A stretch of 64,000 nucleotides of DNA from assembly GCA_037127315.1 (NCBI GenBank), contig JBBBDQ010001294.1, positions 1,151,001-1,215,000 on the forward strand, in the 5' to 3' direction. Source of the DNA: Ascarosepion bandense. Its lineage: Eukaryota; Mollusca; Cephalopoda; Sepiida; Sepiidae. Numbering within the stretch: position 1 is the stretch's first letter; the number at the start of each line of letters is the position of its first letter. Shown here in pieces: positions 9,832-20,408 of the stretch. Under the pieces are notes generated by a model. It was not told where the DNA came from, searched no databases, and worked only from the letters and a program-made list of their open reading frames with translations. Position numbers and translations under genes: made by a program.

Positions 9832-11720
9832 CTTAGTATTGCTTGGATTAATTATCGTAAGGCATTCGATAGTGTACCACATTCCTGGATCTTAAAGACT
9901 TTAAATATATACAAGCTATCACCCATCATCATCAATTTCATCAAACAATGTATGTTGATATGGAAAACAACCCTTTATCTCAATCATATAAATGAAACCT
10001 ATAAGTCTGGTGAAATAAACATCAAAAGAGGTATATTTCAAGGTGACTTTTGTCTCCCTTACTATTTTGCATATCATTAATAGCATTAAGCAGTGAACTT
10101 AACAAGATAGAATGTTGTTATAAAATAGCCCAAAAGAAAATAAGCCAACTATTTTACATGAATGACTTAAAGTTGTATGCTAAGAATGATAATGAGCTGG
10201 AAGGTCTTCTTCAAACTGTAAAATGCTTCAGTGAAAACATTGGAATGAAATTCAATTTGAATAAATGTGCGAAAGCTAGTTTTACAAGGATCGCTACAGC
10301 AAACATCCTCAATTAGCTTAGACCCTACTGTAACAATAAAAGATTTAGAACCAGAAGAAACTAGGTGTAAATGAGAGTGAAAAAATTCACCATAAAAAAT
10401 TGAAAGAAACAGTGTGTAAAGAGTAATATAGAAGGCTACGAATGGTATTAAAAACTGAATTGAATTCTCAGAACAGAGTTATGGCAATTAATAGCCTTGC
10501 CATCCCAGTTGTCCAATATAGTTTCAACCTCTTGAACTGGACTCTAAACGACATCAGATGAATGGATTCTAAGACAAGAAATCTTCTTTTTAAGCATAAG
10601 ATGCATCATCCAAAGGTTGATGTAGACCATCTATACATACCCCATAAAGAAGGTGAAAGAGGTATTATTCAGTTAGAATTGTCATACAAGCCAACAACTA
10701 TTGGCTTACTAACATACATAGAAACCACAAAGGACTGGATGATACAATTAGTTAAACAACATGAAAACAGAAAGAAAAAATATTCAATAATGAAAGAAGG
10801 CAGTAAATACAAACAAGATTTAAATTTAGTAGATTCTATAGAAAAGCAAAACAGAAGCCAAGAACCAACTATTGCAGCAAAAAATATGAAAAAGAAAGCC
10901 AAGGATAAGGCTCTTGAACAGATGAAACAATGCTGGCAAGACAAACCTCTGCATGGCCAATATCCAGTACGTGCCAATAAATCCAAAGTTAATACTCATT
11001 GATGGTTATGTGCATCTGGATTAAAGTCTGAGACTGAAGGCTTTATTCTTGCAGCGAAAGACTTAAAGTCTTTTCGCTAAGAACTTTCAGGCAAATATTA
11101 TACATAATAATGCAAATCCAAAATGCAGGTACTGTGATAAATACCAAGAAACAATAGACCATTTAATCTCAGGATGTTCTGTACGTGCCCCAAATGAATA
11201 TAAAAATTATCATGATAAAGTGGGGCAATATTTGCATTGGACAATGTGCAAACACTATGGAAAATATGTAAACAAACACTGGTATGAACATCACCCAGCA
11301 CCGGTTACAGAAATAGAAGATGGGATTACACCATCTACATAGACAGAAAAATTGAAGCAAATAGGCTGGACATTATTGTTAAAAACCAGAAAGAAAAAAA
11401 CTTGTCTATTAATTGATATGGCTTGTCTATCGGATTGTAACATAGCAACCAAGGAATTAAAAAAAACTGTCAAAATATAAAAACCTGGAAATTGAAATAG
11501 AAAAAATATGGAAATTGAAAACAAGAATCATGCCAGTGATAGGAGGTGCACTTGGAATGATAAAAAATGGAACAAAAGAACAAATTGAAAGAATCCCTGG
11601 AAACCCCAGCTTAAGAGATATACAAAAAATTGGTAGGTAGTGCGACCATAGCAGGAATAAAATATGATGGAAAATGACAACCTAATAATAATACGAAGAA
11701 GAATGATAATAATAAATAAC
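9763..11720 (+). mobile_element. R2/NeSL-type LINE with CCHC knuckle and restriction-like endonuclease relic
   Basis: The pieces follow the order of one retrotransposon. RT: 9832-10080 (SIAWINYRKAFDSVPHSWIL, then INIKRGIFQGD) and 10050-10316 (SPLLFCISLIALSSELNK, then LFYMNDLKLYAKND, where FYMDDLKLYAK is expected). C-terminal region: 10562-11002. Zinc knuckle: CRYCDKYQETIDHLISGC (C-x2-C-x8-H-x4-C) at 11124-11177. Endonuclease: ANRLDIIVKNQKEK at 11357-11398, then TCLLIDMA in another frame, matching the PD-(D/E)xK-like box (ANKPDIVIKDKKEKTC in relatives). The YMDD aspartate has become N and PD has become LD, so the copy is dead. It ends in AAT-rich sequence. R2/NeSL/Hero grouping is inferred from the CCHC plus endonuclease at the C-terminus. 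Confidence 0.75.
10562..11002 (+). pseudogene. Longest surviving frame of the R2/NeSL-type LINE (146 codons)
   Basis: Reads MDSKTRNLLFKHKMHHPKVD, HLYIPHKEGERGIIQLELS and HGQYPVRANKSKVN, a conserved linker between the RT and the CCHC knuckle in this LINE group. It lies in line with RT upstream and the knuckle 120 bp downstream. It is a remnant, not an independent gene; the ATG is internal to the ancestral protein. Confidence 0.7.
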
Positions 11721-12295
11721 TATAAAATATATAATAATAGTAAAGAAAAAATATAGATAATACTAAGGGAAATAGGAAAAATAAGAAGAAAACATAATTA
11801 AATTATTTATGGAATCTGCTTCATATGAAGAAAACAATATTACATTGTTAAGAATACAAGGAACTATTTTTAACTTATTTAATAATAACTATTGGTATTT
11901 TGGATTCATGAATTATGTATTTGTGAAAAAATTTGGAAGTAACATAATATTTTAATCGCATGTTTATAAATGGTAGTAATGTTATTAATATGTTTTCAAA
12001 TACTTTGTCCTTAAATAATTATGATCTTTTTTTAAACTGGCATTTGAGAAATGAAAATTTTATCTAATGTTATTTCGATGCAAAACAAGATAGTTAGAAC
12101 ATATGTCCAAACATAAGCTCTTTTATGTTCATAGATCCATGCTATTACATTTCATGAGGTTTTCTCTTATTCTCCTATTTCATGATGTTATTACAATGTA
12201 GACACTGTATTTTTTAAAACTCAGCATTCAGATTGATGTTTGGTGTCTTTTTTAATCTGACAATAACAACAATAGTTTTAGAGGGGAGGTAACAA
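11721..12295. other. Unassigned AT-rich sequence
   Basis: No coding or repeat family recognised. Confidence 0.4.
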
Positions 12296-12299
12296 TATA

Positions 12300-12614
12300 T
12301 AATTTTGGAGATGGTAGTAACAATCACCCTGATTGAGCACTCTGGCGGAGGGGTAGACTTTGAAAAACAGTAGCCACTCTAGCGTGAACGCATTGCTCAT
12401 TCATTAAAAATGAATTGGAGCACTCTGACTGATGTGCGCATAATATGATATGCGCTAAAAAAGACTGCCTTCTTCCACCGAAAGCCCCGTGGCCCAGGGG
12501 TAGAGTCACCAACTGACACCAGTTCAGTCGGGTTTCGAGCCTGGGTTAGGGAGCAATCGAAGTCTAACCGTACTGATGAGCTGTGATACAGCGAAACAGA
12601 TCTGTCTGTGGATG

Positions 12615-12648
<34 letters not shown>
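12300..12648 (+). mobile_element. SINE-H: tRNA-like promoter plus intact hammerhead ribozyme, (TA)n tail
   Basis: The unit starts in the body (accctgattgagcactctgg; aatgaattggagcactctga). It then has a tRNA-like part with A box tggcccagggg at 12490-12500 and B box ggtttcgagcc at 12531-12541, then a complete hammerhead at 12562-12616, and ends in a TA run (12618-12648). Copies at 8.4-8.8, 19.9-20.4 and 58.4-58.6 kb share all parts. An internal pol III promoter with A and B boxes is typical of tRNA-derived SINEs. The unit length from body start to cleavage site is ~300 nt, the same as in the dimers. This is the best preserved copy. Confidence 0.8.
12562..12616 (+). ncRNA. Type I hammerhead ribozyme, all core residues intact
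   Basis: Box 1 CTGATGA is at 12573-12579. Stem II GCTGT (12580-12584) pairs perfectly with ACAGC (12588-12592) around a GAT loop. GAAA is at 12593-12596. Stem III ACA (12596-12598) pairs with TGT (12603-12605) around GATC. The cleavage triplet is GTC ending at 12606. Stem I is formed by gtctaaccgta (12562-12572) with tgtggatgac (12607-12616): GTC/GAC and CC/GG pairs, A-T and two G-T pairs next to the core, with an internal loop. Such a loop in stem I facing loop II is typical of fast natural hammerheads. Cleavage is predicted between 12606 and 12607. All conserved core bases of the hammerhead consensus are present. Confidence 0.85.
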
Positions 12649-12652
<4 letters not shown>

Positions 12653-12710
12653 TAATCAAATTTCTATAATTTATATATATGGTTATAATTAAATTTATAT
12701 AATAATAATT

Positions 12711-12760
<50 letters not shown>

Positions 12761-12808
12761 TTTGTTTTTGAGCACTCGGAATTCTAAAGCTGTTGGTTGT
12801 CTTTACAT

Positions 12809-12854
<46 letters not shown>

Positions 12855-13029
12855 TTATGTATATATGTATATCTATGTATAAGTCTATATATATATATAT
12901 AAACAAAATATATGTAAACAAACATATACATATGTATATATATGGATAAACATATATGCAAACATATGTGTAAATATATATCTATAAACATAATTATAGA
13001 CTTCTATAAATAAACATATATATAAACAC

Positions 13030-13112
<83 letters not shown>
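12649..13112. repeat. (TA)n expansions and derived TA/TG-rich repeats
   Basis: Several TA runs (12715-12754, 12811-12850, 13037-13110) separated by TA-derived sequence. The last is about 75 bp and nearly pure. Tyr/Ile-rich frames here are artefacts. Confidence 0.9.
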
Positions 13113-13114
<2 letters not shown>

Positions 13115-13555
13115 CCATGTCCATAGATATTTTTCTTTTCCACATATGTAAAGTCACTTAAATACTGAGGAGAGATATTTTCATTTATTCAATCCTAAGA
13201 TAATGATCAATACACTTGAGTGAATAATCATTAATTCTCCTGTTGTAGTTGATGAGGCATTATTGATTGATTGAATGACAATGATATCAGATAAAGTAAA
13301 TAGTAAGACCGTTGATAGGGAGAATCTATGGCATTAAGCATTGAAAATAAGTGAAATGTTGAAGAGGCTAAAGAGGGATTTTGTTTCTAAGAATTCAGAT
13401 GGAAATTTTGTTGAAGCATTAAAAAAACACAGGAGGATATTAAATCAATTGACTGAAGAGAATCAAGTAGGGGTATATGGGTGGTACAAGATCTTCAGAG
13501 ATATTGTATATCGGATGAATTGGGAGATAGATATTTTTTAGCTATATCTGTTCAT
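13113..13555. other. Unassigned sequence
   Basis: The short open stretch at 13341-13541 has no recognisable family. Confidence 0.35.
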
Positions 13556-14167
13556 ACTTACCTATTTCTTCTTTTCCTTTTTTTTCTATCTATAATTTGG
13601 CTTGATTTTTTCTTTTTTCTTTTTTTACATTCACCTTTCTTTTTCTTTCTTTTATATTTTTTATCTTCCATTGTTTTGTTCTTTCTTTCTAACTACCTTT
13701 CTTTCTCTAAATCTAGATTTCTTTGTGTTTGTCTTCCTTGCTGTTTTCTTTTTTCTTTTCTGTTTTCTATCTTTCGTTCTCTTGTTCTTTCTGGGTTTCT
13801 TTCTTTGTCTTTTTCTGCCTGTTTATTTTTATTTCTGTCTGTCTTTACTACTTTCTGCTTGTCTAATATTCTGTCTGTCTGTCTGTCTTTATTTCTTCCT
13901 GCTTGCCTATCTTTCTTTTCACTTATCTGTCCTTATTCGTTTTTGCTTTCTATTTGTCTATCTTTATTTCTTTCTGCTTGCCTATTATTCTGCCTATCTG
14001 TCTGTCTGTCTTCATTTTTTCTGTTTACTGCTCTTTCTTTCTTTCTTTTGCTTTCTTTATGTATTCATGACCATTTTTTATTTCTTTCTTTCTGTTTTTA
14101 TTTCTTTCTAATTTCCTAGCTTTTGATCTGTCTGTTCTTATTTCTTCCTACCTTGCCTCTCTTTCTC

Positions 14168-14198
<31 letters not shown>

Positions 14199-14815
14199 TT
14201 ATTTATTTCTTCTATGACTCTTTTTCTTTCTGTCTGTTTTTTTTCTATCTGATTGTCTTTATTTTTTCTGCTTGCCTAGCTTTTTTCTATCAGCTTGCCT
14301 ATCTTTCTTTCCTGCCTGTCTGTCTGTCTTTATATTTGTCTGTTTTTGCATTTTCTGCTTGCCTATCTACTTTCTGCTTGTCTGTTTTATGTTTTCTGCT
14401 TAACTTTATTTCTGTCTACCATTTTTTCTGTCTGTCTGTCTTACCTTGCTTAATTTCTTTCTTTTTTTACCTGCCTGCCTTCCTTTTTGTTTACTTATCT
14501 TCTTTCTGTCTGTTATTAATTTTTCTGCTTGCCTTTCTTTCTTTGTCTTTTTTCTTTCTTTCTTTTTGCCTGTTTTTCCTTCTTAGATGCCTTTCTTTTT
14601 TTCCATCCGTCTTTTTATCTTTCTTTCTTTTTCACCTATTTTCCTTCTTGCTTGCCTTTCTTTCTGTCTTTTTCTTTCTTTCTTTTTTGCCTATTTTCCT
14701 TCTTGTTTGCCTTTCTTTCTGTATTTTTTTCTTTCTTTTGCCTGTTTTCCTTCTTGCTTGCCTTTCTTTCTTTCCACCGTCCCCTCTTTCTGCCCACTTT
14801 CCTCTCTTTTTGCAT
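13556..14815. repeat. 1.26-kb polypyrimidine tract (TTTC/TGTC type)
   Basis: Almost only T and C on the plus strand with scattered G in tgtc units. Long frames of up to 252 codons rich in Phe, Leu, Ser and Cys result from the composition and lack any domain. Degenerate tetranucleotides ctttc, ctgtc and ttttgcctg recur, and a ~50-bp block (cttgcttgcctttctttctg) repeats three or four times near 14640-14770. Confidence 0.9.
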
Positions 14816-15257
14816 CTGGTCATGATGTTTATCTGCATAAGTAAGCACTATAGTAGTCTTGTGATAAATAACCTAAAATGAATCTTTCTCTGGTATTAAT
14901 TTTCAGACATTCATTCAAATACAGAGCAAATTACGTGTAAGAAAATGTAATCAAATATTTTTTTACTATGTTTTTAAATTGGAATCTATTGACAGAATTC
15001 AAACCTGAAATAAAATGAAAAAAAAAACAGGGAAAAATAGTTTTATTTTGAGACTCAGAAAATTGTCATTACAAATTTCTACAGTCAATTTTCAGTGTCT
15101 GAAATGATAAATTACAAATTTCTCCCTGTTTATCTATTTTTCTATCAAACTCACACCTTCAACCATATACATATGAACATATTTAAGAATAAAATGTTCA
15201 AAATGTATATTTGTTTTTTGTTTCTATTTTTAATCAAGTTTCTCTGTATCTCAGTTC

Positions 15258-15260
<3 letters not shown>
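14816..15260. other. Unassigned sequence
   Basis: Nothing recognised. Confidence 0.35.
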
Positions 15261-15261
<1 letters not shown>

Positions 15262-15309
<48 letters not shown>

Positions 15310-15311
15310 TA
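15262..15311. repeat. (TA)n(CA)n microsatellite
   Basis: A TA run followed by a short CA run. Confidence 0.9.
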
Positions 15312-15499
15312 GATACTACCTTATCAAAACAAAAATGAAAATCTTTGATAATGGTTTATGATGAAAAGTGAAAGTTCCCAGAAGACATTCAACAAATTAT
15401 ATTCAAAATGTCTTCCAAAAACCAGAAAAGTGATTCAAACTGTAGAAGAATTAATAAAAAATATTTAACTAAGAAGTTTCATAGGACTTTATTTTACCT

Positions 15500-16330
15500 C
15501 AAGCAAGCCAATACAGCCACTAAGATACAAGGGGTTATTCAGTATGAAAGAATATGAGAAAAAAAAACATTATTAAGGAAAGAGATCAATAAAAGAACAG
15601 AAGAATAATAATTAGCATTGCATTTCAATTTTTGCTGATCAAAGTTGATTGGAAAGCAACAAGCTGGAAGAGAGTTCCACAAATAAGAAATGTGAGAGAA
15701 GAATCTGTTACCAAAGAACTTACAGTTATATCTGGTGATTTCAACTCTAAAATGAAAAGACTTTGCCACCAATGTAGAACTATATTTAAATTAACAAAGT
15801 CAAATTACCAAAAAGAGAACAGAAGAACTACAATGAAACATTTATAGAAAAGGCACAGGTAGGCTATATTATGGTGATGCAAAGTGAGTGAAGCCAAGAT
15901 GTCAGGGCAGGACCAATAAATTGTGAACCAACTCTCCTAGCAACTGACCTAGATATTGATTCAATATAATCATTCCATGCCATGTCAGCAGAAAATTTTA
16001 GAAGATGTTAGGCATCATTCTACTGGAAATTAGCATTGGTCAGGATGATTGATGGCCAAAAAGGTTCTCTCAGATGATTTAAAGAAAAAAGAGTAGTTTA
16101 TGTTTTTAAGGTGTTAAAATGAACCAACTATTTTTTGTCCCAGGTACCAATAGACTGTATGTCATTTGTAAACCAGTTGCCATTTGACTTGATCAAAACA
16201 TTCTTACCATTAAGTCAAGAGTAAATAGTTGTGCCACGAGGAATGTCTTTGATGAAAATTTGGAATAGTGTTGGTTGAAGGATAAAGCCTTAGAGGACAC
16301 CTAAAAATCTAAAAAAAGTGCTCCTTGTTA
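15500..16330 (-). mobile_element. LINE-K fragment: RT palm to C-terminus
   Basis: Minus-strand frame 15539-15772 contains FFSHISYLWNSLPACCFP, the C-terminal LWNSLP signature. Farther upstream in the element (16190-16300) the minus strand reads PTLFQIFIKDIPRGTTIYS, equivalent to the GSxLGPxLFLIxINDIP block next to the RT active site. The 3' end (taagatacaaggggttattc) resembles that of the copy at 29.89 kb. Stops and frameshifts are frequent. Confidence 0.65.
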
Positions 16331-16379
16331 CTATTAAGACAGGAGAAAATATTAAAATTACCAGTAATGTCTGTGATAA

Positions 16380-16540
16380 AAATTTGGAACTGTTAGTTCA
16401 AGAATAGTGCCCAGGGAGATAACTGTATTAATGCCTTAAGATTTAAAAAAGAAGTCTTCCTTACCATTAACACAAGAGTAAATAGTTGTGCCAGCAAGAA
16501 TGTCTGATGATGTGTTTGTTGGTTGAAGGATGGAGCACTA
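16380..16540 (-). mobile_element. Second, duplicated LINE-K RT segment
   Basis: 16470-16535 repeats 16216-16290 (gagtaaatagttgtgcca, then ttggttgaaggat), so part of the LINE-K RT is present twice in the same orientation about 250 bp apart. Confidence 0.6.
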
Positions 16541-16695
16541 ATGGACACTGGATTGCTATGTGATATCAGTTCTTCAATATGGCAGTGAATGCTGGACAAT
16601 ATCATCAAAGATGAAGGGAAAACTTGAAGCAACTGAAATGTGGTTCTACAGAAGGATGCTGCGAATATCATGGATTGAGCATGTGAGCAATTAGA
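16540..16695 (+). mobile_element. RTE-like LINE, short C-terminal fragment
   Basis: The plus strand reads LDCYVISVLQYGSECWTISS and EMWFYRRMLRISWIEHVSN, the post-RT signature of the commonest LINE in this window. It is only ~150 bp, and its left side abuts LINE-K. Confidence 0.75.
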
Positions 16696-16834
16696 TGGGC
16701 AGCAGAGTCTGACAAGTTGCGCGGTTCATGCTTTGTATCTGAAGTTTTACTGTAGTCTCACTTATTGTGAGAAGAGAGTGTAAAAATACTACTCCAAACA
16801 GCTGTAACTTTTATGCTACAGTAATACACAGCAA

Positions 16835-17495
16835 AAATAGGAGTTCAGAATACCAATTACAGGCTTGGTATACTAAAATCAAGCAGGTATAGAAATTTAA
16901 ATACCGTGGAAGTACCCTAACAGTGGACAGAAAATGTGACATTGAGATTCAAAGACATATTGGCATGGCCAAGGATGCATCCCAAAAGCTGAGTAGAGTA
17001 TTAAGAGACAGGAAAATTTTGTTGAAAACAAAGAAAAGAATACTGGACTGTTGCATAATATCTGTCCTCCAATATGGCAGTGAATGCTAGACAATCTCAA
17101 CAAAGGTAAAAGAAAGACTTGAAGCCAGAGAAATGTGGTACTACAGAAGTATACTGAGGATACCATGAACCAAACATGTGAGCAATAACAAGGTTTTTGG
17201 AAAGAATGGGAATGAAAAAGAAACATAGTTAACATCAGGAAGAGACAGATGAACTTTTTAGGATGAAATGAGGAAAGAGGGCTTGGAGAATCTGATATTC
17301 ACAGAGGGAATAGAGGGAAAAAGAAACAATGCATGACATACTTTTCTCATTTTTATAAAGTAGCTTAAGCAAATAAATTGTGAAGCAGGGTTTAGGGAAA
17401 ATAACCGAACAGTATGTATTAAGAGCAACCAGAAACAGGAAGATGTGGAGGATCATGATTGGCTACATCTTGAAGGGACATGGCATATAAAAAAA
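16835..17495 (+). mobile_element. RTE-like LINE, C-terminal third
   Basis: The order is preserved: KIKQV-like start, aagatgcatcccaaaagctg (KDASQKLSRVLRDRKILL), then GSEC, YYRSILRIP, a region equal to FLG..MRKEGLENLIFT, and the end LKGHGI with an A-rich tail at ~17488. Stops interrupt it (GSEC then stop instead of W). Confidence 0.7.
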
Positions 17496-17540
17496 GGTAC
17501 AAATTTGCATAGAATTTGTATCAATCATGTGCAGAGATAT
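17496..17540. other. Unassigned linker
   Basis: Short spacer after the LINE tail. Confidence 0.3.
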
Positions 17541-17544
17541 GCTG

Positions 17545-18015
17545 GAAGACAATTTGCCTATGAATTGTTTCCTAACAGACAATTCACAGACAAGATAATT
17601 GGTTGATGCTTTAAGATTTTACAAGTTCAATTTCTCATTCAATATTTTTTTAGAAACAGTCAGTGAACTCTCCAGGTTTTGGGAGATGCGAGTGTTCTGA
17701 AGAGGTCTGTTAATTGCATCATAATTGTTGTCAGTTTTGCATTACAAAGTTTTCATTGTTCATACCTCCAGTAACTTTTAGATTCTCAAGTTTTGTCAAC
17801 AATATAGGTGTATCTGTCAAACAAAAGCTTTCTGGCTCCTCATTCTGTCTTGACAAACTCCATGATGATGACTGAAAGGCTTAGAAAGAATTTCTAAAAA
17901 AAACTGGATGAAAGCGCAAACTTGAAAAGACTTTAAGTGCTGACCAATTGTCCTGTCTGAATTGTCTGTCAATAAAATTTTCGTCAGCAAATTGTCTTTT
18001 GGTGAATTGTCCCAC
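17545..18015. repeat. Inverted minisatellite of gacaattca-type units
   Basis: The plus strand at 17551-17607 reads RQFAYELFPNRQFTDKIIG. The minus strand at 17945-18015 reads GQFTKRQFADENFIDRQFRQ. Both are made from repeats of a ~20-bp word based on gacaattc, so the region is an imperfect inverted pair of the same minisatellite around ~330 bp of other sequence. I do not know the family. Confidence 0.5.
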
Positions 18016-19325
18016 TATCATATCAATGGGTTCAATGATTAGATAAGTGTTTGAGTGATTCAATGAATCAGTTCTTTTATTTTTGAACAATTATTGTAGA
18101 CATTTTGTTATCAGAGGAATGGCTTCACATATCATATCTTCCTTCAAACTATTTAAATAATTCAGACATACATAGGCCAGTTTCCATACAAATACAATCA
18201 GCACACAGTTTAGTGAATAGAAAAAGATGTCATTTTGATAGATGTTTACACCTGCTCAGATGTTGCAAAATGACATAATTAAATCCATTGAATAATAAAA
18301 TTTTAATGCTTCCTGCCTATTGCTCTGAGATGTTTGTTATGGCTTACCATTTTTAAATAACTTATTTACAAAAGAAGAAATTTTCTGGTCAAAATAATAT
18401 TGAAGAAGGGTTCAAATAATTTTGAATATTTTTTTTGATGAGAAAGGAACAATAAACGAGTTTAGCCCTCATTTTTGTTAATCATGTTGTTTGTGTTTTG
18501 ACTTTTGTTTAACGGCATATCAACCTCTGTGGGTTATTTAATGCCAAAAAGGTGGAGTTTTAGGGAATTTTTGTAATGTTTGGTTATTGTGAGAAGGTTG
18601 ATTTAGTCAGATTTTGATGAAATTTTTTTGTTTTTATTCTTTTTTATTTAGAAAACCAAAAATGTCTTCTAGTTTTGTTTTAAAAAATGTTTTACTGAGA
18701 ACAACCCTTTTCCTTCAAAAATGTGTTATGGTAATATTTTTTTCTTCAAAAATGTATTGTTGTTATTATCTTTCCTTCAAAAATGTATATTTTTCTATAA
18801 AAATCTATTTTTATGTATATATTTCTATAAAAGTGTATTTTTATACTTTCATAATGTTTTAACCCCAGTTTGGAAATTAACTATTTGCTCATAGCTGGGA
18901 CCCTAAGAAATGCTACCACCCTGGGTCAGGGTGGACCTGAAAACAACAGCAATTAAGAAGTGATTCCATGTTCCTCACAACCTCCCAATCAGAGGCCTTG
19001 CTGCTGGATGCAGTTTACTGTCATGCCCAGGACCATAATCATGTTGTATTTCAATATTACCACCTTATAAAGAGCTCAGTCTGTCCTACTCTTTAACCCA
19101 TAGGTGGGAATAGAAGTTCAAATTCCACATAAGAATATTGCATTTTGATTTTTCAAAGATTTACTTGAAGACTAGGTTAATAGCAGAACAAACTAGGATT
19201 CCGGTATTCCAAATCGGTTTGAAATACCAGCTCCAACCCCATAAAAACCTACTTGCAAAAACAACTAAGGGGCAAGTATGTGGGTCTATACTTCATAGAA
19301 GAGTCTATAGGGTAAAGAATAATAT
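18016..19325. other. Unassigned AT-rich sequence with a degenerate tandem word
   Basis: 18700-18860 contains ttccttcaaaaatgta repeated several times. 18900-19140 is less AT-rich and has a small perfect hairpin (ccaccctg/cagggtgg) and a B-box-like agttcaaattcc, possibly an old SINE. No gene seen. Confidence 0.4.
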
Positions 19326-19329
19326 CGCC

Positions 19330-19382
19330 CTCTTTCTCTTTCTCTCTCTCTCTCTCTTTATATATATATATATATATATTTA
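19330..19382. repeat. (TC)n(TA)n microsatellite
   Basis: A TC run followed by a TA run. Confidence 0.9.
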
Positions 19383-19862
19383 TTATAAATTATGTTTTAG
19401 AACATGTACATAATTTCTTCTATATATGTCCTCTTCTCTACAATCATATGGCTGTTTCAGTTTTTGGACTCAAACACATCATCGAGAGAAATAAAGGTTT
19501 GGAATCATTCTCTGTTTATATTTGGTTCGTTGTTGTTGTGGGGGTTGGTTGGGGTTATTGGTAATTAAGTGAATGTGCTTCTCGTTTTGACTGTTAGACT
19601 TTTGAAGAATCTGGTGTGTAAGTGTGAAATTGTTGATTAATGGTATTATCTGTTGGAATGTACGTTTTATCGGTCAGGCATATCTTTTGGTTAGAGTTTC
19701 TAAGAGGGCAGCGTCATTTTATTGTTGGGTATCATTTAATTGATTGATGTCTGCTGTTAGTGGAACCTACTTCATGTATTTACATATATCGAGCACTGTT
19801 TTAAATTAATGTTTCGGACGGAAAAAATTTTTCTTTTTTCTCTCCTCATTCTATAGCCACTC

Positions 19863-19866
<4 letters not shown>
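19383..19866. repeat. Unnamed repeat P, copy 1
   Basis: Its left part (attataaattatgttttagaa; tcctcttctctacaatcata) matches 63.83-64.0 kb directly. Its right part (cgagcactgttttaaattaa; gtttcggacgg) matches 63.74-63.83 kb in reverse complement. No coding sequence. Possibly an end region of a larger element. Confidence 0.55.
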
Positions 19867-19896
<30 letters not shown>

Positions 19897-19900
<4 letters not shown>

Positions 19901-19953
19901 ATCTACAGACAGATCTGTTTTGCTGTATGACAGCTCATCAGTACGGTTAGACA
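19897..19953 (-). ncRNA. Hammerhead ribozyme motif, G12 mutated
   Basis: CTGATGA (minus strand of 19935-19941), stem II gctgt/acagc perfect (loop changed to CAT), stem III ACA/TGT and triplet GTC are kept, but GAAA reads AAAA, the CpG-to-CpA change also seen at 8.76 and 58.47 kb. Confidence 0.7.
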
Positions 19954-20202
19954 TCTGATTGCTTTTACCCAGAATTGAAACCCGACCGGATTGGCATCAG
20001 TTGGCAATTCTAACTCTGAGCTACAGGTGCTCAGTAGAAGGAGACAAACTTTTTAGCATGTATATTAACATTATACATGCCCAGTAGCTGAGAGTGTTCT
20101 AATTCATTGCTGAATGAACGATGCGTAGATGCCAGAGTAGCTAATGTTGTTCACAGTCTACCATTCTTCCAGAGTGCTCAATCAGGGTGTGGGAGCATAA
20201 GT

Positions 20203-20258
20203 AGTCATTCGCAGACAGATCTGATTCGCTGTATCACAGCTCATCAGTACGGTTAGAC
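20203..20258 (-). ncRNA. Hammerhead ribozyme motif, A15.1 mutated
   Basis: CTGATGA (minus strand of 20241-20247) and a perfect stem II are kept and the CpG is intact, but GAAA reads GAAT, which breaks the A15.1-U16.1 pair. Triplet GTC. Confidence 0.7.
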
Positions 20259-20408
20259 AGCCGATTGCTTTTTACCCAGGATTGAAACCTGACCAAATTG
20301 ATATCAGTCAGCAATTTTACCTCTGAGCTACAGGTGCTCGGTAGAAGGAGGCAGACTTTTTAGCGTGTATATTATCATTATACACGCCCAATAGCTGAGA
20401 TACACACA

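Larger units (their letters stand above)
19867..20408 (-). mobile_element. SINE-H tandem dimer (hammerhead-bearing), minus strand
   Basis: Two units in head-to-tail order on the minus strand. The unit nearer 20.4 kb contributes tRNA-like head plus hammerhead (20203-20258). The next runs from ~20200 down to the hammerhead at 19897-19953 and a TA tract (19866-19896). Each has the A-box region ctgtagctcagagttag and B-box region gggtttcaat. Predicted cleavage sites lie at 20214/20213 and 19908/19907, a 306-nt unit. Body text matches the 12.3-kb copy in reverse complement. Confidence 0.75.

Noticed and set aside
13481..14881. Frames of 212, 169 and 252 codons rich in Phe, Leu, Ser and Cys, looking like membrane proteins
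   Set aside because: They come from the TTTC/TGTC polypyrimidine tract; several frames are open at once and none has a domain.
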